A stretch of DNA of 64,000 nucleotides, from assembly GCA_002812745.2 (NCBI GenBank), contig NCSJ02000042.1, positions 124,001-188,000 on the forward strand, in the 5' to 3' direction. Shown here piece by piece: positions 10,504 through 21,500 of the stretch. Under the pieces are notes generated by a model that made no database searches, had not been told where the DNA came from, and saw nothing but the letters and a program-made list of their open reading frames with translations. The stretch's first letter is position 1, and every line of letters begins with the position of its first letter. This stretch comes from Scytalidium lignicola (Eukaryota > Ascomycota > Leotiomycetes). The translations under genes and the position numbers were made by a program.

Positions 10504-11456
10504 AAGGAGATTGCGAGTTGGTCAGAGAGAGCACGATCACATGCTCCCGGCAATTGCCAAGACTAGAGGTCGACAATGGAGTCTGCACCTCGTCCTATCT
10601 ACCAAAGATTTGATAGCGCCACCCTTGCCCTATAATTCTTGTCGTTTCTCTCCGATGTGAACTTTGACTTAGTCTTGGCCAATTATTGTCACTTCATCTC
10701 CATGCGGGTAGCACTTAACCATTTCCTCACATTATCTCTTTCCTATTGAAGTGATCAAATCACATTTTTACATAACTCTATATGCAATACACTTAACCCT
10801 GATTTGACTTTCTAGTACTAAAACTGCATTTAAGAATAAAGGCAGCTTAAAGTGTCTTGAGCTTTAACTAAGAAACTAGAGTCAAAAAGCTCAAATATAT
10901 ATACACATTAAATATTGGTGTATATAAGAGTAATAGCATGTTAAGCAGAATAATATTTTATTTTTAATCTTGATTATGACAGCTGTACCCTCAACTCACT
11001 TAGCGAAGATGAACAATCTTTGATGGTCTAACGGTCATTTAGACAGCTTGTCAAGAGTTGAATAAATACAGAAGATAATTTACAGAACTTCCCAGATGTA
11101 ACTTTGTAAATCCAATGCTGCTTTTTTGCTATCGAAAATTCGACATCGACCTCGGTGGCAAGGGTTGTTGGACTCTCAGCCCCACTTCGACGCACGAACT
11201 ATCACACGGTAGCCTAAACTGGGCCGATTCAGCAGCTACGATAATGAGGAAGCGGTTGGAAGGAGTGGGCTTGAAAAGTAACTTCACATAAAGCATCTTA
11301 TGTATCTAGTATATGTAGTGCCGTATTCTGTTTGTTGAAATGTGATGTACGTAATGTATGTACGCAAGTACAGGGGTCCAGTTGAAAACTCAAATTTTAT
11401 TGGTTGTTAATTTCGATTTGAAACGAGCCAATGTTCCATCCGCCTATCGTGCTGTA
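10504..11456. other. Intergenic containing a tRNA-derived fragment
   Basis: No protein gene recognised. It holds a partial copy of the tRNA-Asp region (listed separately), and a GTACGTAATGTATGTACGCA palindrome-like stretch near 11346-11365. Confidence 0.45.
10990..11055 (+). pseudogene. Truncated tRNA-Asp copy with shared upstream flank
   Basis: This segment matches the upstream flank and 5' half of the tRNA-Asp gene at 28313-28396. The upstream CTTAGCGAAGAT is shared, followed by AATCTTTGATGGTCTAACGG and TCAT. After a diverged stretch CTTGTCA (anticodon loop) matches again. The 3' half (T arm and acceptor strand) is missing. Because the similarity begins about 25 bases before the tRNA, this is a broken duplicate of a larger segment rather than a retro-inserted tRNA. 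Confidence 0.6.
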
Positions 11457-13452
11457 CCGAAGAATCTCAAATTTACGAGACTTTGAGCTAGCCACATCCA
11501 TCATTAGCCGAATAAGCTGACGGTGATCAAGTCTCCATATAGTTTAGCTATAACAAGGATCTTGAACGCTTTAACCTCTTAATTGTGGGCTGAATTGTGA
11601 ATTGAATTGTAGTGTGTAATTATTGCTACACCTCCTCATCTACCAACACTTCTTCTATATTATCTACAGCTTCAGGGACCTCTTTGAACAGCTCATTTTT
11701 GACATATTCAACATCAAAATTAATAGATTCCCAGCTTGTGAAGTCAATTGCTGTATTTGGAATATCTTTAACTTTGATTTGACTGTCCTCACTTCCATCT
11801 GGCTGTATACTGATTTCACATTGTATGAAAGATTGTACTACAATTTCCCTTTTCTCTTGCTCTAATCGCTAAGTTGCTTTTGCAATAATATGAGTAGTCA
11901 TAATTCGCTTGTCAAAAGTGCTCCATTTGAAGTTAGGGTGTTTAGATTTTATGGATTCCATATATTGGTCACTTTCTTCTTTGAGCTATTGTTTAAATAA
12001 GCCATTCATAACTGTATCAAGTGGTTGTAGTAAACTTGTACAACCAGGAGGAATAAGGGCTGTAGTAATATTGGCTGATTTGAGATGTTCAAGAATGAGA
12101 TTTGTTTTGTAGAATGTAATTACATCCATAACTAATAATGTATCATTTTGATTGGCTGTAAGAATGAGTTCTTCATCAATCTATTGCATAAACAATTTCT
12201 CATTGTTATATATTGTAAGATTAAATTCAGTTGTAACTCCAGGATAATATAAGTGTTTTTCTTTGTTATATATTTAACCTGAAGGCCTTGTAGTACTATG
12301 GAATATAAGCTTTGACTTGATTTGTTGAATTTTATTTGCAAATATATATAATATTAATATTGCTTAACGTTTATTCTACCTACTTCAATCTGTACATCCT
12401 AAAACAATTCTAACACTTGTTATATCATATGAATACTCATCAAGGTACTCAAAAGGAATAGGAGTCTTATCCATATTAAGTATCTTAGCTTTAGGAAATT
12501 AACATAAAGGTGAAGTAACAAGAATAGTGTTAAAGAATAGAGAAAGTTGTTGATTGTCAGGATTTTTAACCTTTTTTNAGCTTAGAGTTTCGTCTGATAA
12601 ACTGAAGGAAACTATTAGTGTATATAATATATTCTGAAGGAAGTTTAATAGCTTGTTTTGTAATTTGACGTCTACAGATATTATATTGCTTCTGAAACTT
12701 ATAAAACCATCCTTGAGAGAATGTAAACAATGTTACACATTCAGGATTTTGACTCTTGAATATATTCCTAGCTGTACGACATATCCATCCAACTGTTACT
12801 ATTTGGCTAGCCTTCTGACAGGTCAGAATTTGCTTAAATAACTCCTTTTCTAGCTCTGGCCAATAAGGTGAGTATACAAACGCCTTACCAGCTAGAATCT
12901 TTTCTTTTTCTGACCATTACCTTTTGAGTATACTCTTTGAGATCTTCTAGAATTGAGAAGCCTCTTCGAATGTTACTGGTTGATATTTGGTAATTGAATT
13001 GAATGGATTTACCAATTCTAGCTTTAATGGCATACCACATCGAACTCTAGGCTTTTGGTATACTGTAGAAGGTGTAACAACAACTTTATGATGAAAGAGG
13101 AACTTCAGAACCTCAATTTTGCGTTCTCTGGTATAAGATCGACAAGTTGAAGTGATTGGCTTGATTCTAGGCGTATAAATGCGATTCTCTAATGCTTTGA
13201 TTTTAGGCCCTTTTTTAAGGCGATGTGGCCATTGGGCATTAACTGATCGTTCCTGAAGAGCCATAATTGATTGATTAGCTGACGCGACACGAGAAAAACA
13301 ACAAAATCCATGGGAAACAGAGCATAACAACAACAATTCCATACGGTAGTATTGGTGGCTGACAGTACTATACCATATACAAGGTTATTTGCCGAAGTGC
13401 GTGAGATTGAGCCCTGGCTAGCTCAGAGTCTCGTAAATTTGAGATTCTTCGG
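11457..13452 (-). mobile_element. Pogo/Fot1-like DNA transposon (degenerate)
   Basis: The element is about 1996 bases with long inverted ends: 11457-11497 on the left mirrors 13413-13452 on the right, starting CCGAAGAATCTCAAATTTAC, with one extra base in one arm. TA dinucleotides at 11455-11456 and 13453-13454 fit a TA target duplication. The interior is AT-rich and carries a decayed DDE_1-type transposase on the minus strand. Confidence 0.88.
11626..13264 (-). pseudogene. Pogo-like (DDE_1) transposase remnant
   Basis: Translated in one main frame on the minus strand, this shows a CENP-B/pogo-type layout. An N-terminal part starting MALQERSVNAQW is followed by a DNA-binding segment with GWFYKFQKQYNICRRQ, then NMDKTPIPFEYLD, then the catalytic-region hallmark LVMDVITFYKT with PPGCTSLLQPLDTVMNGLFK. 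Stop codons interrupt it (TAG at the end of EEASQF near 12949, TAA shortly after, and others). An unresolved base sits at 12578. At least the first stops fit CAG/CAA-to-TAG/TAA changes. No intact transposase can be read. Confidence 0.8.
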
Positions 13453-14714
13453 TACTTGACATTCTTGGAACTTGGAACCGGCCCGATCTCACTGTATCAA
13501 TAAAGAGCCATACAATAACAAGTTGCCCTCCATTCCAATCAAGTAATAGGGATCCTCAAAAGTATAACTGTTTACGTGGGCGCGCGTGGTCGCCTGACGA
13601 TGGTAGGTCGGATTAGAGAACAGTTACCAGTCATAGGTATCACGAATCAATAAATGGTGCGTGGTGGCCCAAACCCACAACCAATATTTTGTTTCCAATA
13701 ATGTATTTGCGCGACCGTGGCTCTCATGGGTTCCCATTGCTACGGGACAGAGATCACCCTCCATAGACTAATTGTTTCCAGGATGGGAATTGTCAGAACT
13801 TGCCGTAGGTCAATACCACCGGAGCAGCACTGTCACATAAAGAAACGCATGGCCAGATAGCTTATTCAGGTGTGCAATTCAACAACTGATTCATTTCAAC
13901 AGTTCACGTACGTTCATCCGTCAATGATGCTTCAATGTGATAGAGGTATTTTTTCAACTATGCCATACTTGTTTTGAGTTAGGGAAGTATGTTAGCTTCT
14001 TTCGTGATAAATGATTGCATGACAATCGTGTACATATATTTGCGTGTAATATCGTATTAACTCTCTTGGAATGTCTTCTAACTTTTTTNCAGGACATACA
14101 ACAACAAGTGTACAGCTTCCGTCAAGCAAAGAGAATAAATTTCTGGACCGAGCTAAGAAAGGATTAAGGAAAATAACTTCAGAAGGCACTGTTCCACCAA
14201 AACACGCCTACACACGCGATTAATTATCCTCAGCAGCGCACAAGTCAAACAAAACACTACCAAAACTATACCAAACTAAGTTATAATCTTGTCTCCAACT
14301 CGTAGGTCAGCAGGTAGCAGCTCGTAAGAGTAGACTGATCTCCTTCAGCCCACTAGAGAAAATTGGTTGGCTGGAGAAGTTTGTATCGATAGACCTATAA
14401 TCCGATAAGCGCTGTGGAACATCTGCTCCGGCCCAAAGGAGCTTTTACGCACTTATACGAGGTGGAGCGACATCAATTGATATCAGAGAAATCACTGAGG
14501 AAGCATAGGCATTTATTTCAGAGACTTTTTCTATAGTCAAATTTGTTCCCTTCGAATTCAAACCTAAAACAGACCAATATAATCTCCTAAGCTCAGAATC
14601 ACAACATATCCGGTAAAATAATGAAATATGCTAATCTATAATTGCAATCATAAAATAGCCTTTGAAAACCCTTTACCTTCGTTATCATCACCTCCATTGA
14701 TGGTGCAATGATGC
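13453..14714. other. Intergenic, nothing recognised
   Basis: No gene or RNA recognised. The 65-codon frame on the complement of 13992-14189 contains an N after a T run at 14089 and lacks motifs. Confidence 0.45.
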
Positions 14715-16671
14715 CTAAGATTGACGGCGGATTTTCTTGTTTCGCGATGCTGAACTGGGCCCCTTTCGAGAATTCTTACTTAACTGATTAATATAAACAT
14801 CGGGGCCACACTCGAGCGGGACTTTGTGAACGCGCTTGAGATGCCAGTATAGAGTTTTCGGACTATGAAACACTATTTTGTTTTTGTCACCACAACCGGT
14901 GATTGGGCAATGAAATGTGGCGTTAGAATGAGCGACCTTGCGATGCTCGTTCAGATGGCATTTTCTACCAAAGCCTCTTCCTCCATTGTTCTTACAACCC
15001 TCAACGTCACAGTGAAACCGATCTGAATCAACTGATTGAGTTTGTTCAACTGAACCCTGGTGTTCTTGGGATATCTCTCTTTCATTTTGCTCACAATGAA
15101 TTCCATCCGGTTGACAGTTATCTCGAAAGTTTGCAAATTTATTCGTCCCATAATCTGATGGTGTTGGAGATGGTGGCAGTACCATGATTGTATCCACATC
15201 CTCGTCTTGATCAAAACTGGAAGCCAAATTGCTGTGGGCATCGCTGGCTGGTGTAGTTAACTGTTGTTGGTCAGGGGCCATGAATCGGGTTTCGTATATT
15301 GTATTGGAAGGAGCGTATCCATCTTGTGAACGAAGCTCAGACCAGCCATTACGGCCCCTCAGAGAAGGATCAATATTGGCTGAATCTTTTCTTGTATGGT
15401 CATATGAGGGTCCACACAATACATCGCGGCGGGCCCAAACAATATTCTTGCAAGGTAGATCGGTTCCGACGGGATCGCTCTGGTTTCTCGCAGAGTTTTG
15501 GGCATTTGAAGAGCTGACAGGCCCTGCTATTTTGTGAGTCAAAAAGAATGCTATATAATAAGACATGCTAACCTATGTGTGATTCTTGAAAGCAATTGAG
15601 TTGATCACACGTACTGATGCCTTCAATCCAGTTGCCAAACTCCGCCCGCATTAGCTTATAACTTTCATCCTCTGCAGAGCTGAATTTACACATGTTCTAA
15701 AGGCTGTTAGACTTGAACTTCTTTAAATATAATAAACATATGTTCCTACGGATATGTAGTCTAAACAGGACAAAAGAAATATATATATTTACCTTATTGT
15801 CAGCAGGAATTCCCCAACAATTATACCTTTCCAGAATAGCGGAACGTTGAGGAACAATCTGTGACATCAGTTTATTTGAATATAAAATTCAGAAGTATAC
15901 ACTCACAAATCCTACATCGCTCTCAAGCTCTTCATAAAAGCAGGTAACTGAGATCCCACTTCCTGCAATGATCCTTTGGGAAAGAATTCTTTGGAAATGC
16001 ATGTGAATGTTCGACAAAATCTGTGTATCAGACTTTACAAGAGTAAGCAGTTCATGGGCGCTTTTCCCCATCGAAACTGCCATTTTCATAATAACAGACA
16101 ACCACCTAGTATTTTCGGAGTCATGGTGTGGGGTACCGAGAAAAGCAAGCCCAATTGTATGTTTTTCAAGAAGTTGCGATTTTCGATCGAGGCTATAATT
16201 TGACAAGTTCAAGAGGCATTGAACGATATTGCCGCCACAGCCGTGTGCAATAAAAATGATCTTCCGATCTTCCTAGTAACACTAAGTAAATGCATGCCAT
16301 GATTTAAAGGGTCATACCGTTTTAGTTTCTTTTCTTAATTCAGATAATGCCATCAAGAGCTTTCCTGCGTATTTGTGTATTTTGCTGCAGAAGTTGATCA
16401 CATTTCTCTCGTAGTTAAACGCTGAAATTCGCGCGCCAGGGAAATGCTTTGACAATAGGTCGTAAGGCCAGAACACTGTAGTATCGACATCCTCATACAG
16501 CCAAGTGCGATCCGTATTGTCCATTAATCCATGGACAAGTAAAATATCCACAATCACGTGCGTATGGTCTGCTGGCTCGTAAAGAGTTATCAAGTCGGGA
16601 AATTTCTGAGTTTTACCGTTCACACCAAAGGGTGAACTCGTAAAATCTGAGATCCCCTCTTGAAGTGACAT
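14715..16671 (-). CDS. Alpha/beta-hydrolase-like domain fused to C2H2 zinc fingers
   Basis: Five exons: 16671-16318, 16272-15907, 15858-15793, 15696-15573 and 15526-14715. They sum to 1722 bases and 573 residues. Residues of about 40-250 read as a fungal serine-esterase-like alpha/beta fold: DILLVHGLMDNTDRTW, the block before FPGARISAFNYE, IIFIAHGCGGNIVQ and LAFLGTPHHDSEN. The nucleophile elbow is normally GHSxGG; here it is AHGCGG, so the usual serine is a glycine and hydrolase activity is doubtful. The C-terminal third is Ser/Gln-rich and ends in two C2H2 fingers: FHCDVEGC...H...H at about 474-503 and FHCPITGC...H...H at about 508-537. The domain pair suggests a signalling or nucleic-acid-linked protein rather than a metabolic enzyme. 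Similar hydrolase-like domains head many fungal NLR proteins. Splice sites are canonical except GTTAGC in the fourth intron. Confidence 0.78.
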
Positions 16672-19077
16672 GCTTGGCAGGTGATTGACTTTATCTTTTT
16701 GATTGCTTTACCAGGAGAGGGGGAAAGCGAGCTTTTCGTTGATGAGCTTTGGGAATGATTTAGTAAAATCAAATATGTGACAGAGTCTTCTGTGCGAAAG
16801 GATGTCTGCCTTTATACCGAGATCTGGGCGATAGAATTTCTAGTAACAAGAATGAGGACTTGGAGGCAATTGTTAAAAGTGTGAACATTGGTACTCGAGA
16901 GAATGTACCTGCTGGTGAATTTGGTGAATTGTTGGGAACTAAACCTAACTGGACTACAGAATAAACTTGAACAAACGAAGAATATACTTTACAACTTTGC
17001 AAAAGTACAATGAATTAGGAGCAATAAATATGTATAGCTTTTAATTAAGCTGGCTGTGACCCAGAAATCATGGTGGGAATTGTGATGGGTTTGAACAATA
17101 AACAATCGAAGTTACTTTACATGAAGTACCGCTTGTGAACGTCATCACTCCCTCCCTTGTGTCTCACCGCCAGTACTTGAATATCACGTAATCGCAGCCA
17201 AATTCAAGCAGTGCTGCAGCTGTCTGTTTTATTTCTGTTGAGTGGGCAAAATCCTCCCGTTTTAGGCGATATGTCTGCGACGATCCATTCCGTAATTTAA
17301 AATGGGTGCAGATGGACTGGATCGAGTGCGACAGCTGGTTTAACGAAGCTTGAAGTTCGATATATCAGACAGGCCTCCGAACTGCAGCGATAGATTCATA
17401 AAAAAAAGAGACATATTCAATGGTTCATTTATCGAACATTGAGCATCGAGTTCTCCATGTGCTCGCACGAGTGGGTCAAGTGGATCTGAGGATCATCGTA
17501 CTAGAGTTAACGGAGTTAATAGAGTTAGCTTACCTGAAAGTCAACTTTATTGATTTTGATAATGTGAGGCTAGGAAACGTACGATCGTATCCGAGTTTTA
17601 GGGAGCCGCAGCGAATCGGGGATCGGCGTTACGTGCCAAGCATAAGTGCCCGAGGCGGGAGCAATTCCCCCCTTCGATCTGCGACGCTTCAGAATCCGAT
17701 TGGATCCTTTGGACAAGCCTGCCATCTCTTTTTGTAGGGAGCCACGGTCTCACAGTATGGCACTGGGGAACTCTCGGGCGACGGCCGGTACGCCGCTGCG
17801 GAGCGATAACACGCCTGCGGAGATGCAAAACAGATTCTAGGCTCCGCCTAGGAGGATTTTGGAGAGTTATTCTATTTCGCACCACCAGCCAAAACCGCAT
17901 CCCCAATATGCCATGATAGTTGATAGAACCGTTGTCAGCATCGCTCTGCATGTGCGCTCTCCGTAGCGAAAGAGGGGGCGACTTCCGCAGAAATGACCCA
18001 CCAGCTCCGCCATTACAATATCTGACCTTGTCAAGTGCAAAAGCGTAATAGGTGGGTCTCTTATAATAGCCAATTAAAGCTAATATTACAGAAACTATGA
18101 TTCTTAATTGGTTAAATACAATAGCCCCACTTTGCCACTTTTGCAAATGACAGGGGAAGTGGATGTACTAAGGTTGGAAAATCTTGCCCCACCCGGACTG
18201 GCGAGGGCCAGTCAGCTCCACGGTGATTGTGTCAGCTAACTTGGGCCTTAGCGTTAGGGCAAGGCGCTGGATTATCGCCAGAGCTCTCCGGCGGTTATCG
18301 ATTTCATGGAGATCCTCGATGTACCCAGATCACAATGCGTTAAAGATTTCACAGCTCTGGGCGGCTTTTGGAATGTGCGTTTTCACAATGTACACCCCGG
18401 TTAGCCTGATGGCTCGACCAATAAGTACTCCCTCTCGCAGTCGGGATGTAGTCCGGTTCTGCCTGCAATCACAACGCCACAGCACATTTGCATGGCTGCC
18501 CGTTCTTACTGATCATATTTCGCAGATACAGCTTTCTTACTAGTCAGGCTGATGTGAACTGTTGTGCACGGCTCAGCCTTGCAAACGGGCTCATGGCATC
18601 ATCATCAGCCTCCCTAACCAACACCCTGCTCGTGACGAGATTTCTAGTCGCAGCTTCCACGAGGTATCAACACTTTCACCGCTACATGTCTAGAATTAGC
18701 ACTGCGATCCAAAGCCGTGATGTTAGTCTCGTTTCCATCAAGCAATATCTAACTTTCACATCACCCTACAGAAGAAACCTCCTTATCTGTGAAGTTCAAG
18801 GCTACAGTGGACGGAGAATCGCGATTGCCGAAACTTAATCATTGAGAGCCATGGGAGACATCAGCACAATCAAGCCCCTGATCCGTAAATAGTATATATA
18901 ATACCGCTTCACCTTTATGATGGCCAGTTCCCATATTAAATTCCTCAGCTTTCTCTCAATACCTTCGTATTACAATATTGGACACCGATTAAGCAAGCGC
19001 ATCCGCTAGTTGTTAGTGCATACTTCACCAACATTCCTTCAGTCCACTCTATCAGTTGTATTCAGTGGTGTCTCAAC
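16672..19077. other. Long intergenic region, GC-richer block at 17.6-18.6 kb
   Basis: No gene recognised. The block around 17560-18830 is noticeably richer in G and C than its surroundings and has overlapping frames on both strands (complement of 17598-18146, 182 codons, and 18184-18543). None reads as a known family or shows sensible splice partners. It may be an old gene or repeat remnant. A TATATATA stretch at 18893-18900 precedes the protease gene. Confidence 0.4.
18893..18900 (+). promoter_or_regulatory. Candidate TATA box of the metalloprotease gene
   Basis: TATATATA lies about 180 bases before the ATG at 19078, inside an otherwise non-repetitive stretch. Confidence 0.3.
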
Positions 19078-19998
19078 ATGTCACATTCTGAAGCCAAAAC
19101 CCCAGGTGCGAAACCCACTCCCCTCACTCTCTTGCCATATCATTATCTTCCATGAGAAACCGGTTCCGAGACTAACACTGTATTTCTTTGTCCAGGCGCT
19201 CCCCCCAGAATTTCGTACCTCTGTCTCTCCAAAGATCTAAAGTGGCAAAATGGGAGTAAAATTCGCATTTACTTCCTCAATGGCGACCCTATACTCAAAA
19301 ACAAAACTTTCAGTCATGGTAACCAGTGGTTTGACCATATCAACCTGAGTCTTGAAGTTGTTTTCGACATCTCTCAAGCCGATGTTCGTGTTAAATTCAT
19401 GCCTTCTGGCGAGAGTGAAAAATCACATACCTATATCGGAACTGCATGCCTCGATCCAAGTCTATCTGACGAGCCCACCATGATTTTGTACATCAATGAA
19501 AATACGTCAGAGGATATATTTGCTCAGGTAGTGCTTCACGAATTTGGGCACGTCCTCAGCTGTGTGCACGAACACCAAAGCCCTAAAGCGGATATTAAGT
19601 GGAACAAAGAAGCAGTACGTAGGGATTATCCAGAGCATTGGACTCTTGCGATGATAGAGGAGAATCTATTCTACCAATATAACTACGAAAATAGTGAAGC
19701 TTCTGAATTCGATCATAGTTCTATCATGACGTACCCCATTAGGCGCCATCATACGATGAACCATGTTTTGCTTGCAGCGAACTACTCATTATCAGTTACA
19801 GACAAGCAATTTATTTCTCAGGCATATCCTAAAAGTCCAACACCGTTATTCATCAATTCTGCCGCGCCTGAACTGAACACCAAACCTGGGGCATCCAATA
19901 TGTCTCCACTAAACAAGTCGTGGGCGTCTTGGATGCACGGTACACGTGCGATTACTGGTCCTAAACATGTTCCGAGGCGAGGTGCGACTATGCCCTGA
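19078..19998 (+). CDS. Astacin-like (M12A-type) zinc metalloprotease
   Basis: Two exons, 19078-19105 and 19196-19998, with a 90-base intron (GTGCGA donor, GTCCAG acceptor). They give 276 residues with a continuous frame. The zinc site HEFGHVLSCVHEHQSP at about residues 124-139 has the HExxHxxxxxHE form of astacin/metzincin proteases, with Ser where the usual Gly sits. The later SIMTYP is the expected Met-turn. The N-terminal half (LKWQNGSKIRIYFLNGD) matches the start of such catalytic domains. The start MSHSEAKTPG is not a signal peptide, so either the enzyme is intracellular or an upstream exon was missed. The last 50 residues are low-complexity. It is likely a real, intact gene. Confidence 0.82.
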
Positions 19999-21500
19999 CA
20001 TGTTCTTAAAGCAGGAAACTGGCTGTAGAGCAGAATGATCAAAGGCTGAACATGACATTTCGAGCTACTAAACCTGCACACCACTGGGAAGTCGCAGTGT
20101 AGAGAGAAGGAGGAATGCTGTGTATCTGTCGAAGCTCTTACCAGGGACTACATTTTGATGCTGCTATTGGTGATTGGTTAAGGCGTTTAATTCTGGGTAC
20201 CGACTCGAGTTTAGCAGATGCTGGAAAGCAAGCATCAACAAATGTATACGCTGATCTCGAGATCTTGAATTGAGTCAGCCAGTCATGAAATAATTATATA
20301 ACGCTATATCAAGAAGTCCACTTTCAGATCAGAGGCGTCCTTACTGTAAAGGGTTTTCATGATAGCTTTGTCTGATTCGACATAGAACAATTCATTAAGC
20401 ATTTGTCATCAGATGAGGGGGCTCTGTTTTGCTCGCGAGCAGCAAACCACAACAATCTGCCCGGTGGCGCGATCTGAGCGGCGTCTTGCCACGTGTTTGT
20501 CGATCTTGACAACTGCCTTGGGCGCCTCTCCCGACCAATCCTTCGTCACGCTCGCCATGGAAAAACCTATTGGATACCACGCTGTTTTTATCTCTGTGGC
20601 GCATGTACCCCGGGGCGGTGCGCTGCCTCTGTCCTGAATCTACCGCTGAGAGTCAGGGAAAAATAGGTATATCCTATGTTCCGTCCAGGTGTGGACTACT
20701 GTGCAACAGATACGGTATCACCTCGTTGATTAAGCGGCCTATTTTACCAGGGGCTTTACAGATTATTTTTAGTTCAGCCACGACGCGTTATTAACAAGGG
20801 GCCGGCCTATTTCACGATGTTTAGTTAAGTTACAACATTGCAAGTTATATTGTTCCGGGAAACTTGTGATCTGCTAATCATCTGCTCATATACGAGGGAG
20901 GTCGGTCCGAGGACAGGCAGGAGTGGTAGGATTCGTGCCGCTCCCCTTTGACCGGCATTCGCTCTGGCAGGCTCCTGCTTATAATTCTGAGGTTTAATCA
21001 GGTGGCCCAGAAGTGTGACATACTCATTCCGCTCTTTGTCGTTATTCCTCGCGCACTTTTGTCTTCATCTGTGCCTATTTATTCCATCTTCAAGCAATGC
21101 CGACTCTTTATAGACTCAAAATTAGGCTACCACATGCCTATCCATTAACTTTCAATGATCAATATTTCTCCCGGTACTATTACTCGCTTTCTCAGTGTCT
21201 CAATCTTGGCAAGTGTGTTGTATTGGACAAATAAAGCTTGGGAAAGGTTGTGCCCAGGAGAGACCATGGTATGCATGGACATACTCAATGAAATCAAAGT
21301 TTACTACAGTCTCTGCCAGAGAACAGTCATCGATTGCAACTATCATTCGAGGCGAAAATCACAATTCATCCACTGCTTAAATATTCTCAGATATACAAGC
21401 CACAGTCCGAAAATACTCATCCTGAATCAGGTAATGGCGTTCGTTGCTCATGTCCGGAGACCAAAACGGAACTAGTAAAATGTGATGCCAGAGTCTCACC
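19999..21500. other. Intergenic, nothing recognised
   Basis: A GC-richer piece at about 20410-20640 has open frames on both strands. On the minus strand it reads VTKDWSGEAPKAVVKIDKH, which resembles protein but has no partner exons. It may be a gene fragment. Confidence 0.4.

Noticed and set aside
17598..18146. 182-codon open frame on the minus strand in a GC-rich block
   Set aside because: It reads as Arg/Pro-rich random sequence, overlaps frames on the other strand, and has no domain or splice context.
20395..20640. Open frames on both strands in a GC-richer piece
   Set aside because: No recognisable domain and no partner exons; at most a gene fragment.
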